Shown: piece after piece, positions 53,534-62,049 of the stretch
Layout: every line of letters starts with the position of its first letter
Numbering within the stretch: position 1 is the first letter of the stretch
DNA from: Bifidobacterium aemilianum
GTDB lineage: Bacteria > Actinomycetota > Actinomycetes > Actinomycetales > Bifidobacteriaceae
Direction of reading: 5' to 3'
Assembly (NCBI RefSeq): GCF_003315635.1
Contig: NZ_PDCG01000003.1
Location: 248,001 to 312,000 of the forward strand
Length of the DNA stretch: 64,000 nucleotides
Position numbers and translations under genes: made by a program
Notes under the pieces: generated by a model
Seen by the model: only the letters and a program-made list of their open reading frames with translations
The model's database searches: none
What the model was told of the DNA's origin: nothing

Positions 53534-53555
53534 GTGGCCGCAGCATTGCGACTTG

Positions 53556-53590
53556 CCGCCAGTCTTGCAGAAGCGAGGCCGGCGGTTTTT
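53556..53590 (+). terminator. Possible tRNA-Gln terminator
   Basis: CCGCC (53556-53560) can pair with GGCGG (53581-53585), followed by TTTTT. Short stem with a 20-base loop. Confidence 0.45.
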
Positions 53591-53637
53591 GTGTATCCGG
53601 CCCCATGTGCATCCACCGATGAATGCACCTTGCCAAT

Positions 53638-53661
53638 CTATAGGAACTGAACGTGGTGCTT
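53638..53661 (+). repeat. tRNA-flank repeat, copy 4
   Basis: CTATAGGAACTGAACGTGG then TGCTT; 24 bp, same orientation relative to its tRNA as the copies near tRNA-Lys. Confidence 0.8.
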
Positions 53662-53673
53662 CGACTATAGGGT

Positions 53674-53691
53674 CTATAGGAACTGAATGCA
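53674..53691 (+). repeat. tRNA-flank repeat, copy 5 (truncated)
   Basis: CTATAGGAACTGAATGCA; only the first 14 bases match the family. Confidence 0.6.
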
Positions 53692-53695
53692 TTGG

Positions 53696-53736
53696 CCTAT
53701 AGGAACTAAACGTGGTGCTTTAGAATCTGGTTTTGG
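53696..53736 (+). repeat. tRNA-flank repeat, copy 6 (full length)
   Basis: Begins CCTATAGGAACTAAACGTGG, continues TGCTTTAGAATC and ends TTTTGG. Best match to copy 1 at 37364-37403. Confidence 0.8.
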
Positions 53737-53787
53737 GGTTATCTGACGTGTCCTTGTCGTATGGCCAGGCCTGCCTCCCAGGTCGGC

Positions 53788-53808
53788 TTATAGGTACTCA
53801 ATGTGAAC
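53788..53808 (+). repeat. tRNA-flank repeat, copy 7 (degenerate)
   Basis: CTTATAGGTACTCAATGTGA resembles the first 20 bases of the family. Confidence 0.4.
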
Positions 53809-53879
53809 TATAGGCCTGTTTGGTGTGTACCTGCGTCTGAGCCTGGGCATGGGCCTATAGGCCACAACCAGGCACGTAT

Positions 53880-53915
53880 CCAGAATCTAAAACAACACGT
53901 CTAGTTCCTATAGCC
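53880..53915 (-). repeat. tRNA-flank repeat, copy 8 (inverted)
   Basis: On the minus strand: CTATAGGAACTAGACGTG then TTGTTTTAGATTCTGG. It faces copy 6, making a long imperfect inverted repeat about 180 bp apart. Confidence 0.7.
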
Positions 53916-53990
53916 CCACCCACCACTCGTCGTGCTTATAGACGATTTAAGCCAAGGTCTCATTGCTTTTGGGACAGGTTTGCTCGCGCG

Positions 53991-54071
53991 GACTCACCCT
54001 AACTCCAAGTATGAAGGATCAGCCATTGGGGGAGCGGCACTCTTGATGGGTACTTGAAGGTGGGGTGAGTC
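53991..54071 (+). repeat. 81-bp family element, copy 11
   Basis: Starts GACTCACCCTAAC, ends TACTTGAAGG then TGGGGTGAGTC; exactly 81 bp. Confidence 0.85.
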
Positions 54072-54282
54072 GTTCCTTTGAAGACCGTGATGAGATTCAG
54101 GGCGGGGTGCGGTTCAGGTGATTGAAGCGCTTGAGTATTGGTGGTTCGGCAATATTCGGGTATTGGCCAGAATTGGGAGGTCTTTGGGTGTTGGTGGGGA
54201 TTTGGGAATATGTTGCGTGATGAAGGCGGGATTGGGACTATGGGCCTGGAATGGAGATAGAAGGTGGGTGATTGTGATGCTT

Positions 54283-54363
54283 GACTCACCCTAGGTAAAG
54301 TTGTGCGATGGGTTGTGTGGAGCTTGGACGGCTGTGGATTTGTATCTGGTTTTGGGGTGAGCC
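54283..54363 (+). repeat. 81-bp family element, copy 12
   Basis: Starts GACTCACCCTAGG, ends TATCTGG then TTTTGGGGTGAGCC; exactly 81 bp. Confidence 0.82.
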
Positions 54364-54724
54364 GTGAATGTGTGTGAGGGGGTGCGGGCGTGCGCGAGGA
54401 TGATGGCGTGCGCGAGGGATGATGGTGTGGGAGAGGACTTGGGCGAGGGCACGGGGGATGAGCCGGTAGATGGATGGGTTTACCACGAGAGAGGCTGTCG
54501 GTCGAGTTGGAGCGTGAGTTGGTGGAGGGAATCTTGAATCGGGTGTGGGATTGGGGTGACCCGAGTGTGAGGGTGGGGTGAATCGAGCGAAGGACCTGAG
54601 ATGTTGGCGTTGGTGTTGTGATTGGTCGTTGGCCGGCGGGGTCAATAGTGGCTCGACTCGCAGCGACGGCAATGTGGAGGGGCTTACTATGGCGATTTGC
54701 GGGAACTGCATTAGGCTAGTGGGC

Positions 54725-56176
54725 ATGACAGAACTATCCCTAGGAGCACGGAATTCATCGTCGAGGCCTCGCATTCAGCCGGCCGATGCCGAGGATCACC
54801 GCCCAGTCTCGGTCTCGGCCAGGTTGGGTCGGCTGCAATTCCACGCTTCCGGCAAGTTCCGTGTCCTACAGTTGGCTGACATCCAGGACGGACCCAAGGT
54901 TGCAGGGGACACCCTTAAGTTGATTTCGGCGGCTTTGGACGCGGTGCGGCCAGATGTGGTGGTTTTTACCGGCAATCAGATTGCCGGCTATAACAAGGCC
55001 TATTCGGCGACCTATCGCAGACGCCGTTGGGACAAGGATTCACCGGATCAGCAGGTTGCCGGTAAGTCGCGGAATGGTCTTCACGGCCGCAGCCGGACCT
55101 CGGTAGGCGTGTCCGCCATTGATGCTGATAAGCGGGCGGCTGCCAACCGGGCCCGCACCACTGAGCTGGTGCGCAAGTGCATCGGCCAGTTTCTGCAGCC
55201 CTTGGTTGACCGGCAGATTCCCTGGGTGGTCACCTATGGCAATCATGATTTTCAGTGCGGACTGAGCAATGGGCAATTGGACGATATATACCGTGAGTTT
55301 CCCGGCTGTCTGAATCCCAAGTCGGCGACGGGCCACGAGGGCGAACCAAATAGCATGGACAGGAAGCACGCTGCCGAGGGCAGGCAGGCCGAGGCCACCA
55401 AACCCTTGACCCATGCTTTTGCGGAACTGCCGGACCAGGAGGTCTTCCCCTGCCAGCCGGGCACCTTCGCCCTTCCGGTTATGGATGAGGAGCGCCAGCG
55501 TAATGTCATCGGCCTGGTCATGCTCGATTCGGGTGATTACGCCAGGGAGGGCGGCGCCGGCAGCCCGGATCCCGCTGCCCTGGCCTTCCTTCGTCAGGTC
55601 CCTGAGCTCATGAAGACCAAATCCATGGTCTTCCAGCATTTTCCCATACCCCAGTACTACCGGCTGCTGACCGAGGTTCCGGCCACCACGGCCCGGGCGG
55701 TGGAGGGCTACCGGGCCTTCAGCGGCCGCTCTTTTATCCTTGATGATACCAAGACCCTGCCCGGTTCCTTCCTGGGTGAGGGAATCAGTTGCCCCGATCG
55801 TGACAGCGGGGAGTTCGATATTCTCAAGGCCAAGGATGGCTACTTCGCGATGGCTGCCGGCCACGACCACCGCAACCGTTTTGTGGGTGAGCTGGAGGGC
55901 ATTATGCTGGCCGCAACGCCCACCTGCGGTTTCGGCTCCTATGGACCGGCCCCCACCCAGTGTGCCGCGCGGCTTTTCGAGTTCGACATCCGCCACCCCT
56001 ATGAGCCGCGCACCCAACCCTTGACCTTCGGCGATCTGGTCGGCAAGCCCGGAACCCACAAGGCATACACCTATGCGCTGAACACTACGGCGGACGCCAA
56101 GGGTGAGGCCATGGATCTGCTCCACAAGCCCAGTCTCCTGAGCCGGCTCCTGGCTAAGTTGCACATTAGGAAGTAG
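54725..56176 (+). CDS. Metallophosphoesterase
   Basis: 483 residues, calcineurin-like. Motifs in order: FRVLQLADIQDGPK (Asp-x-Gln in place of the usual Asp-x-His), VVVFTGNQIAG (GDxx position occupied by Gly-Asn-Gln), WVVTYGNHDF (Asn-His), FQHFPIPQY, and AAGHDHRN. The partly altered first two motifs are unusual. A basic insertion lies near residues 95-150 (RRRRWDKDS... to NRARTTEL). ATG 54725 has TAGGCT seven bases upstream, a leaderless pattern; ATG 54689 with GGAGGGG upstream would add 12 residues. No signal peptide is seen. Substrate unknown. Confidence 0.82.
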   Translation: MTELSLGARNSSSRPRIQPADAEDHRPVSVSARLGRLQFHASGKFRVLQLADIQDGPKVAGDTLKLISAALDAVRPDVVVFTGNQIAGYNKAYSATYRRRRWDKDSPDQQVAGKSRNGLHGRSRTSVGVSAIDADKRAAANRARTTELVRKCIGQFLQPLVDRQIPWVVTYGNHDFQCGLSNGQLDDIYREFPGCLNPKSATGHEGEPNSMDRKHAAEGRQAEATKPLTHAFAELPDQEVFPCQPGTFALPVMDEERQRNVIGLVMLDSGDYAREGGAGSPDPAALAFLRQVPELMKTKSMVFQHFPIPQYYRLLTEVPATTARAVEGYRAFSGRSFILDDTKTLPGSFLGEGISCPDRDSGEFDILKAKDGYFAMAAGHDHRNRFVGELEGIMLAATPTCGFGSYGPAPTQCAARLFEFDIRHPYEPRTQPLTFGDLVGKPGTHKAYTYALNTTADAKGEAMDLLHKPSLLSRLLAKLHIRK

Positions 56177-56717
56177 GTGGAGGCGGGTGCAGCCCCCGGT
56201 CTTAGAGGTGGTCTTGATGTTGCTGTTGACATGGTGTTGTCATCGCCAATGACGCTGGATTCTCGGTGGTATAGGTCTTGATCCGGTCTTGGCTTCAGCG
56301 TTGTCGTTGATACTGACACTGATGTTGGGTTTGGTTTGATTTGGGTTCAGACCGGTGTGGCTTTTACTTTCGGCGTTGATGTGGGTTGGTCCTGTTGGCG
56401 TTGGGTTGGTGCCTATGTGTCTATGGGGGGGGGGCGACGCTGACGCTGGTTTTAGCTTGCCGTAGGTCTTGATTTGCTTCTACTCTCGGCGCTGATCTTG
56501 TTGGTGTGGCGTTTGTCCTGACATGGTTTTGGTGTTGCCGTTGACCCGGACCTTGGATTTGAATTGAGTGGTGGGTGGTGTTGGCTCCTTGGTGTGGCGG
56601 TCATGCCGCCATGAGTCTGGCCGGGTCGGTCACTTGGAAGGTGGGTGGGTATGGGAAGGAACCTCCGTCTAGGAGGTCCCTTCCGCAAGGCTTGTGTTGT
56701 GGTTGGCGCGGTATGGC
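56177..56717. other. G/T-rich gene-free region
   Basis: About 540 bases built of loosely repeated GGTCTTGAT, GTTGATGTTGG and GGCGTTGG-like units and a run of ten G at 56425-56434. No credible gene on either strand. Confidence 0.5.
56653..56684 (-). terminator. Hairpin downstream of the IclR gene
   Basis: GGAAGGGACCTCC on the minus strand pairs with GGAGGTTCCTTCC with one mismatch and a 5-base loop. No T-run follows. Confidence 0.5.
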
Positions 56718-57554
56718 TCAGCGCCCTGCATTGGCCTTGAGCAGGGCCTCGGTCAGGTACTTGCCGGCGGCCATGACCAGGGGTGCGTAACGGCGGCCAG
56801 GGGTGGGGCCCATGCGCCCGGAGGGGCCGGAGATGGAGATGGCTGCGATGACCTGGCCCGAGGAGTTGCGGATGGGCGCTGAGATGGAGCAGACACCTTC
56901 TTCCCGCTCGTTGACTGATTCGGACCACCCGCGCTTGCGGACGGCGGCCAGGCCTGCGGCCGTGAATTTGGCGTGGCGCAGACCTTGGTGGAGGCGTTCC
57001 GAGTCCTCCCAGGCCAGCAGAATCTGGGCGGCGGAACCGGCCTCCATGGAGAGCATGGCGCCCACCGGAATGGAGTCGCGCAGTCCGCTGGCTCGCTCCA
57101 CGGCGGCGATGCACACCCGCTGGTCGCCCTGGCGGCGATAAATCTGGGCCGACTCACCCGTGCGGTCCAGCAGGGTCTGGAGGATGGGGCCTGCGGCGGT
57201 GAGCAGCCGGTCCTCGCCGGCCGCCGCCGCCAGTTCGGCGAAGCGGGAGCCTAGGACGAAGCGCCCGTGCTGGTCACGTAATACGAAACGGTGACGTTCC
57301 AGGGCTATGGCCAGGCGGTGGGCTGTGGGGCGGGCGAGCCCTGTGGCTCCGACCAGCTGGCCCAGGGTCATGGGGCCGGTCTCCAGTGCATCGAGAATCT
57401 TAATGGTCTTGTCCAAGACGCCAACCCCAGAATGAATCTCCTTCTTGTCCAGATCATCGTGCTCGACCACTGACGGTTGGTTGGAGAGGGGGTTATCGGG
57501 GAGCATTTGCTCAGAGATGCTCATATCATCGTCGGTTTCTTGGGAAGTAGCCAT
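56718..57554 (-). CDS. IclR-family regulator (NdgR/LtbR type)
   Basis: 278 residues. A disordered N-terminus (1-45) leads to a winged helix-turn-helix ([40 protein letters not shown] region, residues 47-105) and an IclR effector domain ([44 protein letters not shown]). It is divergent from leuCD, the conserved actinobacterial arrangement of NdgR/LtbR, which controls leucine biosynthesis. Start may be ATG 57554 or the internal ATG at residue 11. The direct repeat GTCCATAC at 57592 and 57611 in the gap could be its site. Confidence 0.88.
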   Translation of the reverse strand: MATSQETDDDMSISEQMLPDNPLSNQPSVVEHDDLDKKEIHSGVGVLDKTIKILDALETGPMTLGQLVGATGLARPTAHRLAIALERHRFVLRDQHGRFVLGSRFAELAAAAGEDRLLTAAGPILQTLLDRTGESAQIYRRQGDQRVCIAAVERASGLRDSIPVGAMLSMEAGSAAQILLAWEDSERLHQGLRHAKFTAAGLAAVRKRGWSESVNEREEGVCSISAPIRNSSGQVIAAISISGPSGRMGPTPGRRYAPLVMAAGKYLTEALLKANAGR

Positions 57555-57591
57555 GGATAAATTATGTCATCTCATATTTCGAAACGCAAAA

Positions 57592-57618
57592 GTCCATACA
57601 GGTCGGGAGCGTCCATAC
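57592..57618. promoter_or_regulatory. Direct repeat in the iclR-leuC gap
   Basis: GTCCATAC occurs at 57592-57599 and 57611-57618, 19 bp apart, about two helical turns. Candidate binding site for the adjacent regulator. Confidence 0.4.
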
Positions 57619-57736
57619 TCAGGGTAAGCAGTCCGAGAGGGCGATGGAAGTAGCTATACACGTCACAGCAAAATGGCGGAAAAACAACGTTTTTTACCCT
57701 GTTGTCAATCTGTTGGTGGAAGTTCGAGGAGCGCAT

Positions 57737-59140
57737 ATGGCAAGTACGTTGGCTGAGAAGGTCTGGGCCGATCACCTGGTCTACCACGGTGAGGATGGTG
57801 CCCCTGACCTGCTCTACATCGACCTGATGCTCATGCACGAGGTCACCAGTCCCCAGGCCTTCGAGGGCCTGCGTCTGGCCGGCCGCAAGCCCCGCCATAT
57901 TGATCAGCTGATCGCCACCGAGGACCACAACACCCCGACCATCAACATTGACCGCCCCAATCCTGATAAGGTCTCGGCCCTGCAGTTGAGCACCCTGGAG
58001 CAGAATTGCGAGGAGTTCGGTGTGCGGCTCCACCCCTTGGGAGACGCCGACCAGGGCATCGTTCACGCCTTCGCGCCCAACCTGGGCCTGACCCAGCCGG
58101 GTATGACCATTGTCTGCGGCGACTCCCATACGTCCACCCATGGCGCCTTCGGGGCCTTGGCCTTCGGCATCGGCACCTCCGAGGTGGAGCATGTCATGGC
58201 CACGCAGACCTTGTCGCTCAAGCCTTTTGACACTATGGCCATCAATGTGAACGGCAAGTTGGCACAGGGTGTCACCGCCAAGGACATCATTCTGGCCATC
58301 ATCGCCAAGATCGGTACCGGCGGCGGCCAGGGCCATGTTCTCGAATACCGGGGCGAGGCCATCCGCAACCTGTCCATGGAGGCGCGGATGACCATCTGCA
58401 ACATGTCCATCGAGGCAGGGGCCCGTGCCGGCATGGTGGCTCCCGACCAGACGACCTTCGACTACCTCAAGGGCCGCCCCCACGCGCCGGAGGGTGAGAT
58501 GTGGGACCGGGCCGTCGAATACTGGAAGACCCTGAAGACCGATGATGATGCGGTATTCGACAAGGTTGTGGACCTAGACGCGTCCAGCCTGACTCCCTAC
58601 GTGACCTGGGGCACCAATCCCGGCCAGGGCCTGCCCATCAACGACAGTGTTCCCGTGCCGGAGGAGATCGCCGACGAGGCCAGGCGCGGGGCCGCCCAGG
58701 AGGCCATTGACTACATGGGTCTGACGCCTGGCATGCCCATCAAGAGCATTCCGGTCGACACGGTGTTCATCGGCTCCTGCACCAACGGGCGCATCGAGGA
58801 CCTGCGGGCCGCCGCCGCCATCATGAAGGGGCAGCACAAGGCCGACTCCATCCATCGGGTCCTGGTCGTGCCGGCCTCCTCCCGAGCCCGCCTCCAGGCC
58901 GAAGAGGAGGGGCTCGACAAGATCTTCAAGGATTTCGGGGCCGAATGGCGCAATGCCGGCTGCTCCATGTGCCTGGGTATGAACCCCGACAAGATGGTGC
59001 CCGACGAGCGGTCCATCTCCACCTCCAACCGCAACTTCCAGGGCAGGCAGGGTAAGGGTTCCCGGACCCATTTGGCCTCACCCCAGGTGGCGGCGGCCAC
59101 GGCAATCCGTGGGACCATATCGAGCCCAGCCGACCTGTGA
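57737..59140 (+). CDS. leuC: 3-isopropylmalate dehydratase large subunit
   Basis: Isomerises 2- and 3-isopropylmalate in leucine synthesis, with LeuD. 467 residues. Aconitase-family marks: [58 protein letters not shown], and the iron-sulphur cysteines in [13 protein letters not shown] and [14 protein letters not shown] 57737 is chosen because GAGGAGC lies at 57726-57732; an upstream in-frame ATG at 57644 would add 31 unlikely residues. Divergent from the IclR gene, followed by leuD. Confidence 0.96.
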   Translation: MASTLAEKVWADHLVYHGEDGAPDLLYIDLMLMHEVTSPQAFEGLRLAGRKPRHIDQLIATEDHNTPTINIDRPNPDKVSALQLSTLEQNCEEFGVRLHPLGDADQGIVHAFAPNLGLTQPGMTIVCGDSHTSTHGAFGALAFGIGTSEVEHVMATQTLSLKPFDTMAINVNGKLAQGVTAKDIILAIIAKIGTGGGQGHVLEYRGEAIRNLSMEARMTICNMSIEAGARAGMVAPDQTTFDYLKGRPHAPEGEMWDRAVEYWKTLKTDDDAVFDKVVDLDASSLTPYVTWGTNPGQGLPINDSVPVPEEIADEARRGAAQEAIDYMGLTPGMPIKSIPVDTVFIGSCTNGRIEDLRAAAAIMKGQHKADSIHRVLVVPASSRARLQAEEEGLDKIFKDFGAEWRNAGCSMCLGMNPDKMVPDERSISTSNRNFQGRQGKGSRTHLASPQVAAATAIRGTISSPADL

Positions 59141-59287
59141 TCGGCCCGTCTTGGCCTGGCAGCTTGGCCGAGGGTGCAGAGAAGATCAGAGCAGAAGTAG
59201 CCAGTAGATAGGTAGCAGGTCCGTTTGGGAAGGCGGAGCCAGCTAGCGAAGTCCACATGATGGACAGTGAGTGAAATGGGGTAGACC

Positions 59288-59974
59288 ATGGAACCTATAC
59301 GAGTCGTGACAGGGACGGGAATGCCCCTGCGCCGGTCCAATGTGGACACCGACCAGATTATTCCAGCCGTCTTTCTGAAGCGGGTGACCAAGACCGGCTT
59401 CGAGGACGCCCTCTTCTACTCCTGGCGCAGGGACCCCGACTTCCTGCTCAATAGGCCGGAATATGCCCAGGGCAAGATTCTGGTCACCGGCCCGGACTTC
59501 GGCATCGGCTCCTCCCGGGAACATGCCGTCTGGGCCCTGCGGGACTGGGGCATCCGCGTGGTCATATCCTCCCGCTTCGCTGACATCTTCTACGGCAACA
59601 CCGCCAAGAATGGCCTGCTGGCGGCCATCATGCCCCAGGAGAGCATCGAGCTCCTCTGGAAGCTCCTGGAGGAGGAGCCTGGCCGGTCCATGACTGTGGA
59701 CCTGGAGCAGCGGACCGTGACCTGCGGCGATGTGACCCTACCCTTCGAGGTCAACGACTACACCCGCTGGCGCCTGCTCAACGGCTACGATGACATAGAC
59801 CTGACCCTTCAGCACGAGGATGCCATCAGCGCCTATGAGGCCAAGCGTGACAAGCTCTTCCCCTTCAAACCCAAGACCATTCCCGTCAAGCATGGGCCCG
59901 AACAACCCATTGGTTCTGCCAGAGAGGTGGACGAGGGTGAGTGGGCCGGACCACTCAGCGACCGCAAGTCCTGA
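59288..59974 (+). CDS. leuD: 3-isopropylmalate dehydratase small subunit
   Basis: 228 residues, normal length. It begins [32 protein letters not shown], with the swivel-domain signature [17 protein letters not shown] and [19 protein letters not shown]. It lies 147 bases after leuC in the same direction and completes the enzyme. Confidence 0.96.
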   Translation: MEPIRVVTGTGMPLRRSNVDTDQIIPAVFLKRVTKTGFEDALFYSWRRDPDFLLNRPEYAQGKILVTGPDFGIGSSREHAVWALRDWGIRVVISSRFADIFYGNTAKNGLLAAIMPQESIELLWKLLEEEPGRSMTVDLEQRTVTCGDVTLPFEVNDYTRWRLLNGYDDIDLTLQHEDAISAYEAKRDKLFPFKPKTIPVKHGPEQPIGSAREVDEGEWAGPLSDRKS

Positions 59975-60139
59975 GTAGGCGGGTTGTCCAGACCGGAGCC
60001 GCCCCAGGGGTGGATGCCGCAAGATCGCCCACCGGCAATCAGATGCTGGACCTCCTCTGGTGTCATCCCAGGCCCTCGGTTAGGCTGTAGCCACAAGCTC
60101 GTTCCGGCCCGCAGGCCGCACAGGAATCGGAGAAGCATC

Positions 60140-60418
60140 ATGGCTGACGCAGTTGTGCTCATCAACACCGAGGCGAACAAGGTGTCCCAGGCCGCCCAGG
60201 CCATCGTGGAGATTCCTGGTGTAAGGGATGTCTACTCGGTGGCTGGCGAGGTCGATCTGGTCGCCATCGTCTCCACCGCCGACTTCGACAAGCTGACCAC
60301 CATCATCCCCGACGGCATCGCCAAGGTCGAGGGCGTGGTCGCCACCCAGACCCTCATGGCCTTCCGCCAGTATTCTCGCAAGGATGAGGCCGCAGCCTTC
60401 GACCTGGGGATGGACTGA
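60140..60418 (+). CDS. Stand-alone Lrp/AsnC effector (RAM) domain protein
   Basis: 92 residues, with no DNA-binding domain. The whole protein matches the ligand-binding half of Lrp/AsnC regulators: VVLINTEANKVSQAAQAIVEIPGVRDVYSVAGEVDLVAIVS and TQTLMAFRQYSRKD. Such small proteins may bind amino acids or modify full-length Lrp proteins. GGAATCGGAGAAGC precedes the ATG and TAGGCT lies about 55 bases upstream. It follows leuD, so an amino acid link is plausible. Confidence 0.88.
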   Translation: MADAVVLINTEANKVSQAAQAIVEIPGVRDVYSVAGEVDLVAIVSTADFDKLTTIIPDGIAKVEGVVATQTLMAFRQYSRKDEAAAFDLGMD

Positions 60419-60539
60419 CCGGCCCTGCCCTTCCCGTTGGCCAGTGCCCTTGGCTGGCCGACCGTCGCCGGCTGGCAGCGGGCCGCCGGTCTGATAGCAC
60501 GGGTTCGCTATGATGGTGGGGTGGACGAAAGGGGCCTCC

Positions 60540-61784
60540 ATGACCAAGCCGACCACACCGATTCCCTCAACATCCTCCAGGGGTGCAGCCATAGGCTCTC
60601 CCGATCTCGAACCCTTCTACAATTCGGCCCTGTCCTACGAGGACAACTATGCTCTGGGGCCCTTCGGACTCTTCAAACATGCGCTCGATGGCACCGACAC
60701 CGAGTCGCCCCACCAGTCGCTGACCGATTCGCAGGCCAAGCAGCCGCAGGGTTTCGACAGGCAGCAGCCCACCCAGGCTCAAGCCCAGCCCCAGTCCAGC
60801 TTTCTGGGAATCCCTCTTAACCTGCCCTTCGGCATCCCCGCAGGCCCCCTACTCAACGCCAAGTACACCACTGCAGCCTTCCGCATGGGTTTCGACATGG
60901 CGGTCTACAAGACGGTCCGGTCCCAGGCCTGGCCCTGCAATCCCTTCCCGAATGTGCTCTCCGTCCACCCCCGCAGTGCTGATGGCTCCATCACCCCCGG
61001 CTGTCCAGAGCTGGAGGAGGGCCTGCTGGCCGACACCGATTACCGCCGTCCGGTCTCCATATCCAACTCCTTCGGCGTGCCTTCCCGGGACCCGGACATC
61101 TGGCAGCCCGATATGCAGGCTGCCATGGAGGCTGCCGGCCCAGGCCAGCTCCTCCTGCCCAGCTTCCAAGGCTCGCGGTGGCCAGGCATGGACCAGGAGG
61201 CCTACATCCGCGACCATGTCCAGACCGCCCGACTGGTCTGTCAGACCGGTGCCCGGATCATGGAGATGAACACCTCCTGCCCCAATGAGGGCCATGGGCG
61301 TCTGCTCTGCCATGACCCGCAGCTGGTGGGCCGCATAGCGCAGGCCGTCAAGGAGGAGATCGGTGACAGGCCGCTGATCATCAAACTGGCCTATATTCCC
61401 TCCGATGAGGCCTTGGAGACCATGGTCCGCCAGACCGCGGCCCAGGGGAGGGTTCAGGGTTTCGCCACCATCAACACCATTTCCGCCCGGCTGGTCGACG
61501 CCCAGGGTCGGCAGGCCCTGCCTGGCGAGGGCCGAGACCACAGCGGTGTCTGCGGCGACGCCATCAGGGGAGCCGGGCTCGATATGGTCCGTCGGCTCGA
61601 CGCGATCCGGCGCAGGCTGGGCTTGGACTTCGCCATCACCGGCGTGGGCGGGGTCATGGGTCCCGAGGACTATGAGGCCTACCGCCAGGCGGGAGCCGAC
61701 GCGGTCATGAGCGCCACCGGTGCCATGTGGAACCCCCTGCTGGCCCGACAGATCGCCTGCCAGGCCGCCCCGGCACAGGGCTGA
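60540..61784 (+). CDS. Dihydroorotate dehydrogenase-like flavoprotein
   Basis: 414 residues, TIM-barrel FMN enzyme. Marks: LNLPFGIPAGPLLNAKYTTAAFRMGFDMAVYKTVRS, SISNSFGVPSRDP, EMNTSCPNEGHG (active-site Cys), IIKLAYIPSD, FATINTIS, GGVMGPEDYEAYRQAGADAVMSATGAMWNP. It is most like dihydroorotate dehydrogenase, but the N-terminus is long and residues about 52-85 (Gln/Pro/Ser-rich) look like an insertion. AAAGGGG precedes ATG 60540; TATGAT near 60509 is a likely -10. Possible alternative: a related dihydropyrimidine-type enzyme. Confidence 0.8.
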   Translation: MTKPTTPIPSTSSRGAAIGSPDLEPFYNSALSYEDNYALGPFGLFKHALDGTDTESPHQSLTDSQAKQPQGFDRQQPTQAQAQPQSSFLGIPLNLPFGIPAGPLLNAKYTTAAFRMGFDMAVYKTVRSQAWPCNPFPNVLSVHPRSADGSITPGCPELEEGLLADTDYRRPVSISNSFGVPSRDPDIWQPDMQAAMEAAGPGQLLLPSFQGSRWPGMDQEAYIRDHVQTARLVCQTGARIMEMNTSCPNEGHGRLLCHDPQLVGRIAQAVKEEIGDRPLIIKLAYIPSDEALETMVRQTAAQGRVQGFATINTISARLVDAQGRQALPGEGRDHSGVCGDAIRGAGLDMVRRLDAIRRRLGLDFAITGVGGVMGPEDYEAYRQAGADAVMSATGAMWNPLLARQIACQAAPAQG

Positions 61785-62049
61785 CACGCCAAGGAATAGA
61801 CACTGCGACTGCTGTGTTGGCCTGGGTGAAGAGCTGTGCCGCTGGCCTGCGGTGGCCGGGCTCGACCAACCGTGTCAGCGCCTGATCGCCCAGGGCGGCA
61901 GGCTTAGGCTGCCGGCGCATTTCACCTGCCACGCACAAACCGTGTGGCAGACTGGTGGCATAGCATGAATACGAGAAGCTGACAGCCCTGTCTCGGCAGC
62001 CGTAAACAGGTGTGGTTGGCGCAAGGCAAATGACGAGAAAGAGGCCGAC

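Larger units (their letters stand above)
53534..54724. other. Gene-free repeat region downstream of tRNA-Gln
   Basis: About 1.2 kb with a possible terminator, five tRNA-flank repeats or fragments, two 81-bp elements, and a G/T-rich stretch from 54080 to 54600. No credible ORF until the metallophosphoesterase. Confidence 0.6.

Noticed and set aside
56186..56640. Degenerate coding gene in the G/T-rich region
   Set aside because: No frame shows recognisable protein motifs; the open minus-strand frame is explained by base composition.
57151..57160. GACTCACCCG inside the IclR gene
   Set aside because: No matching right end at the 81-bp distance; it is coding sequence.
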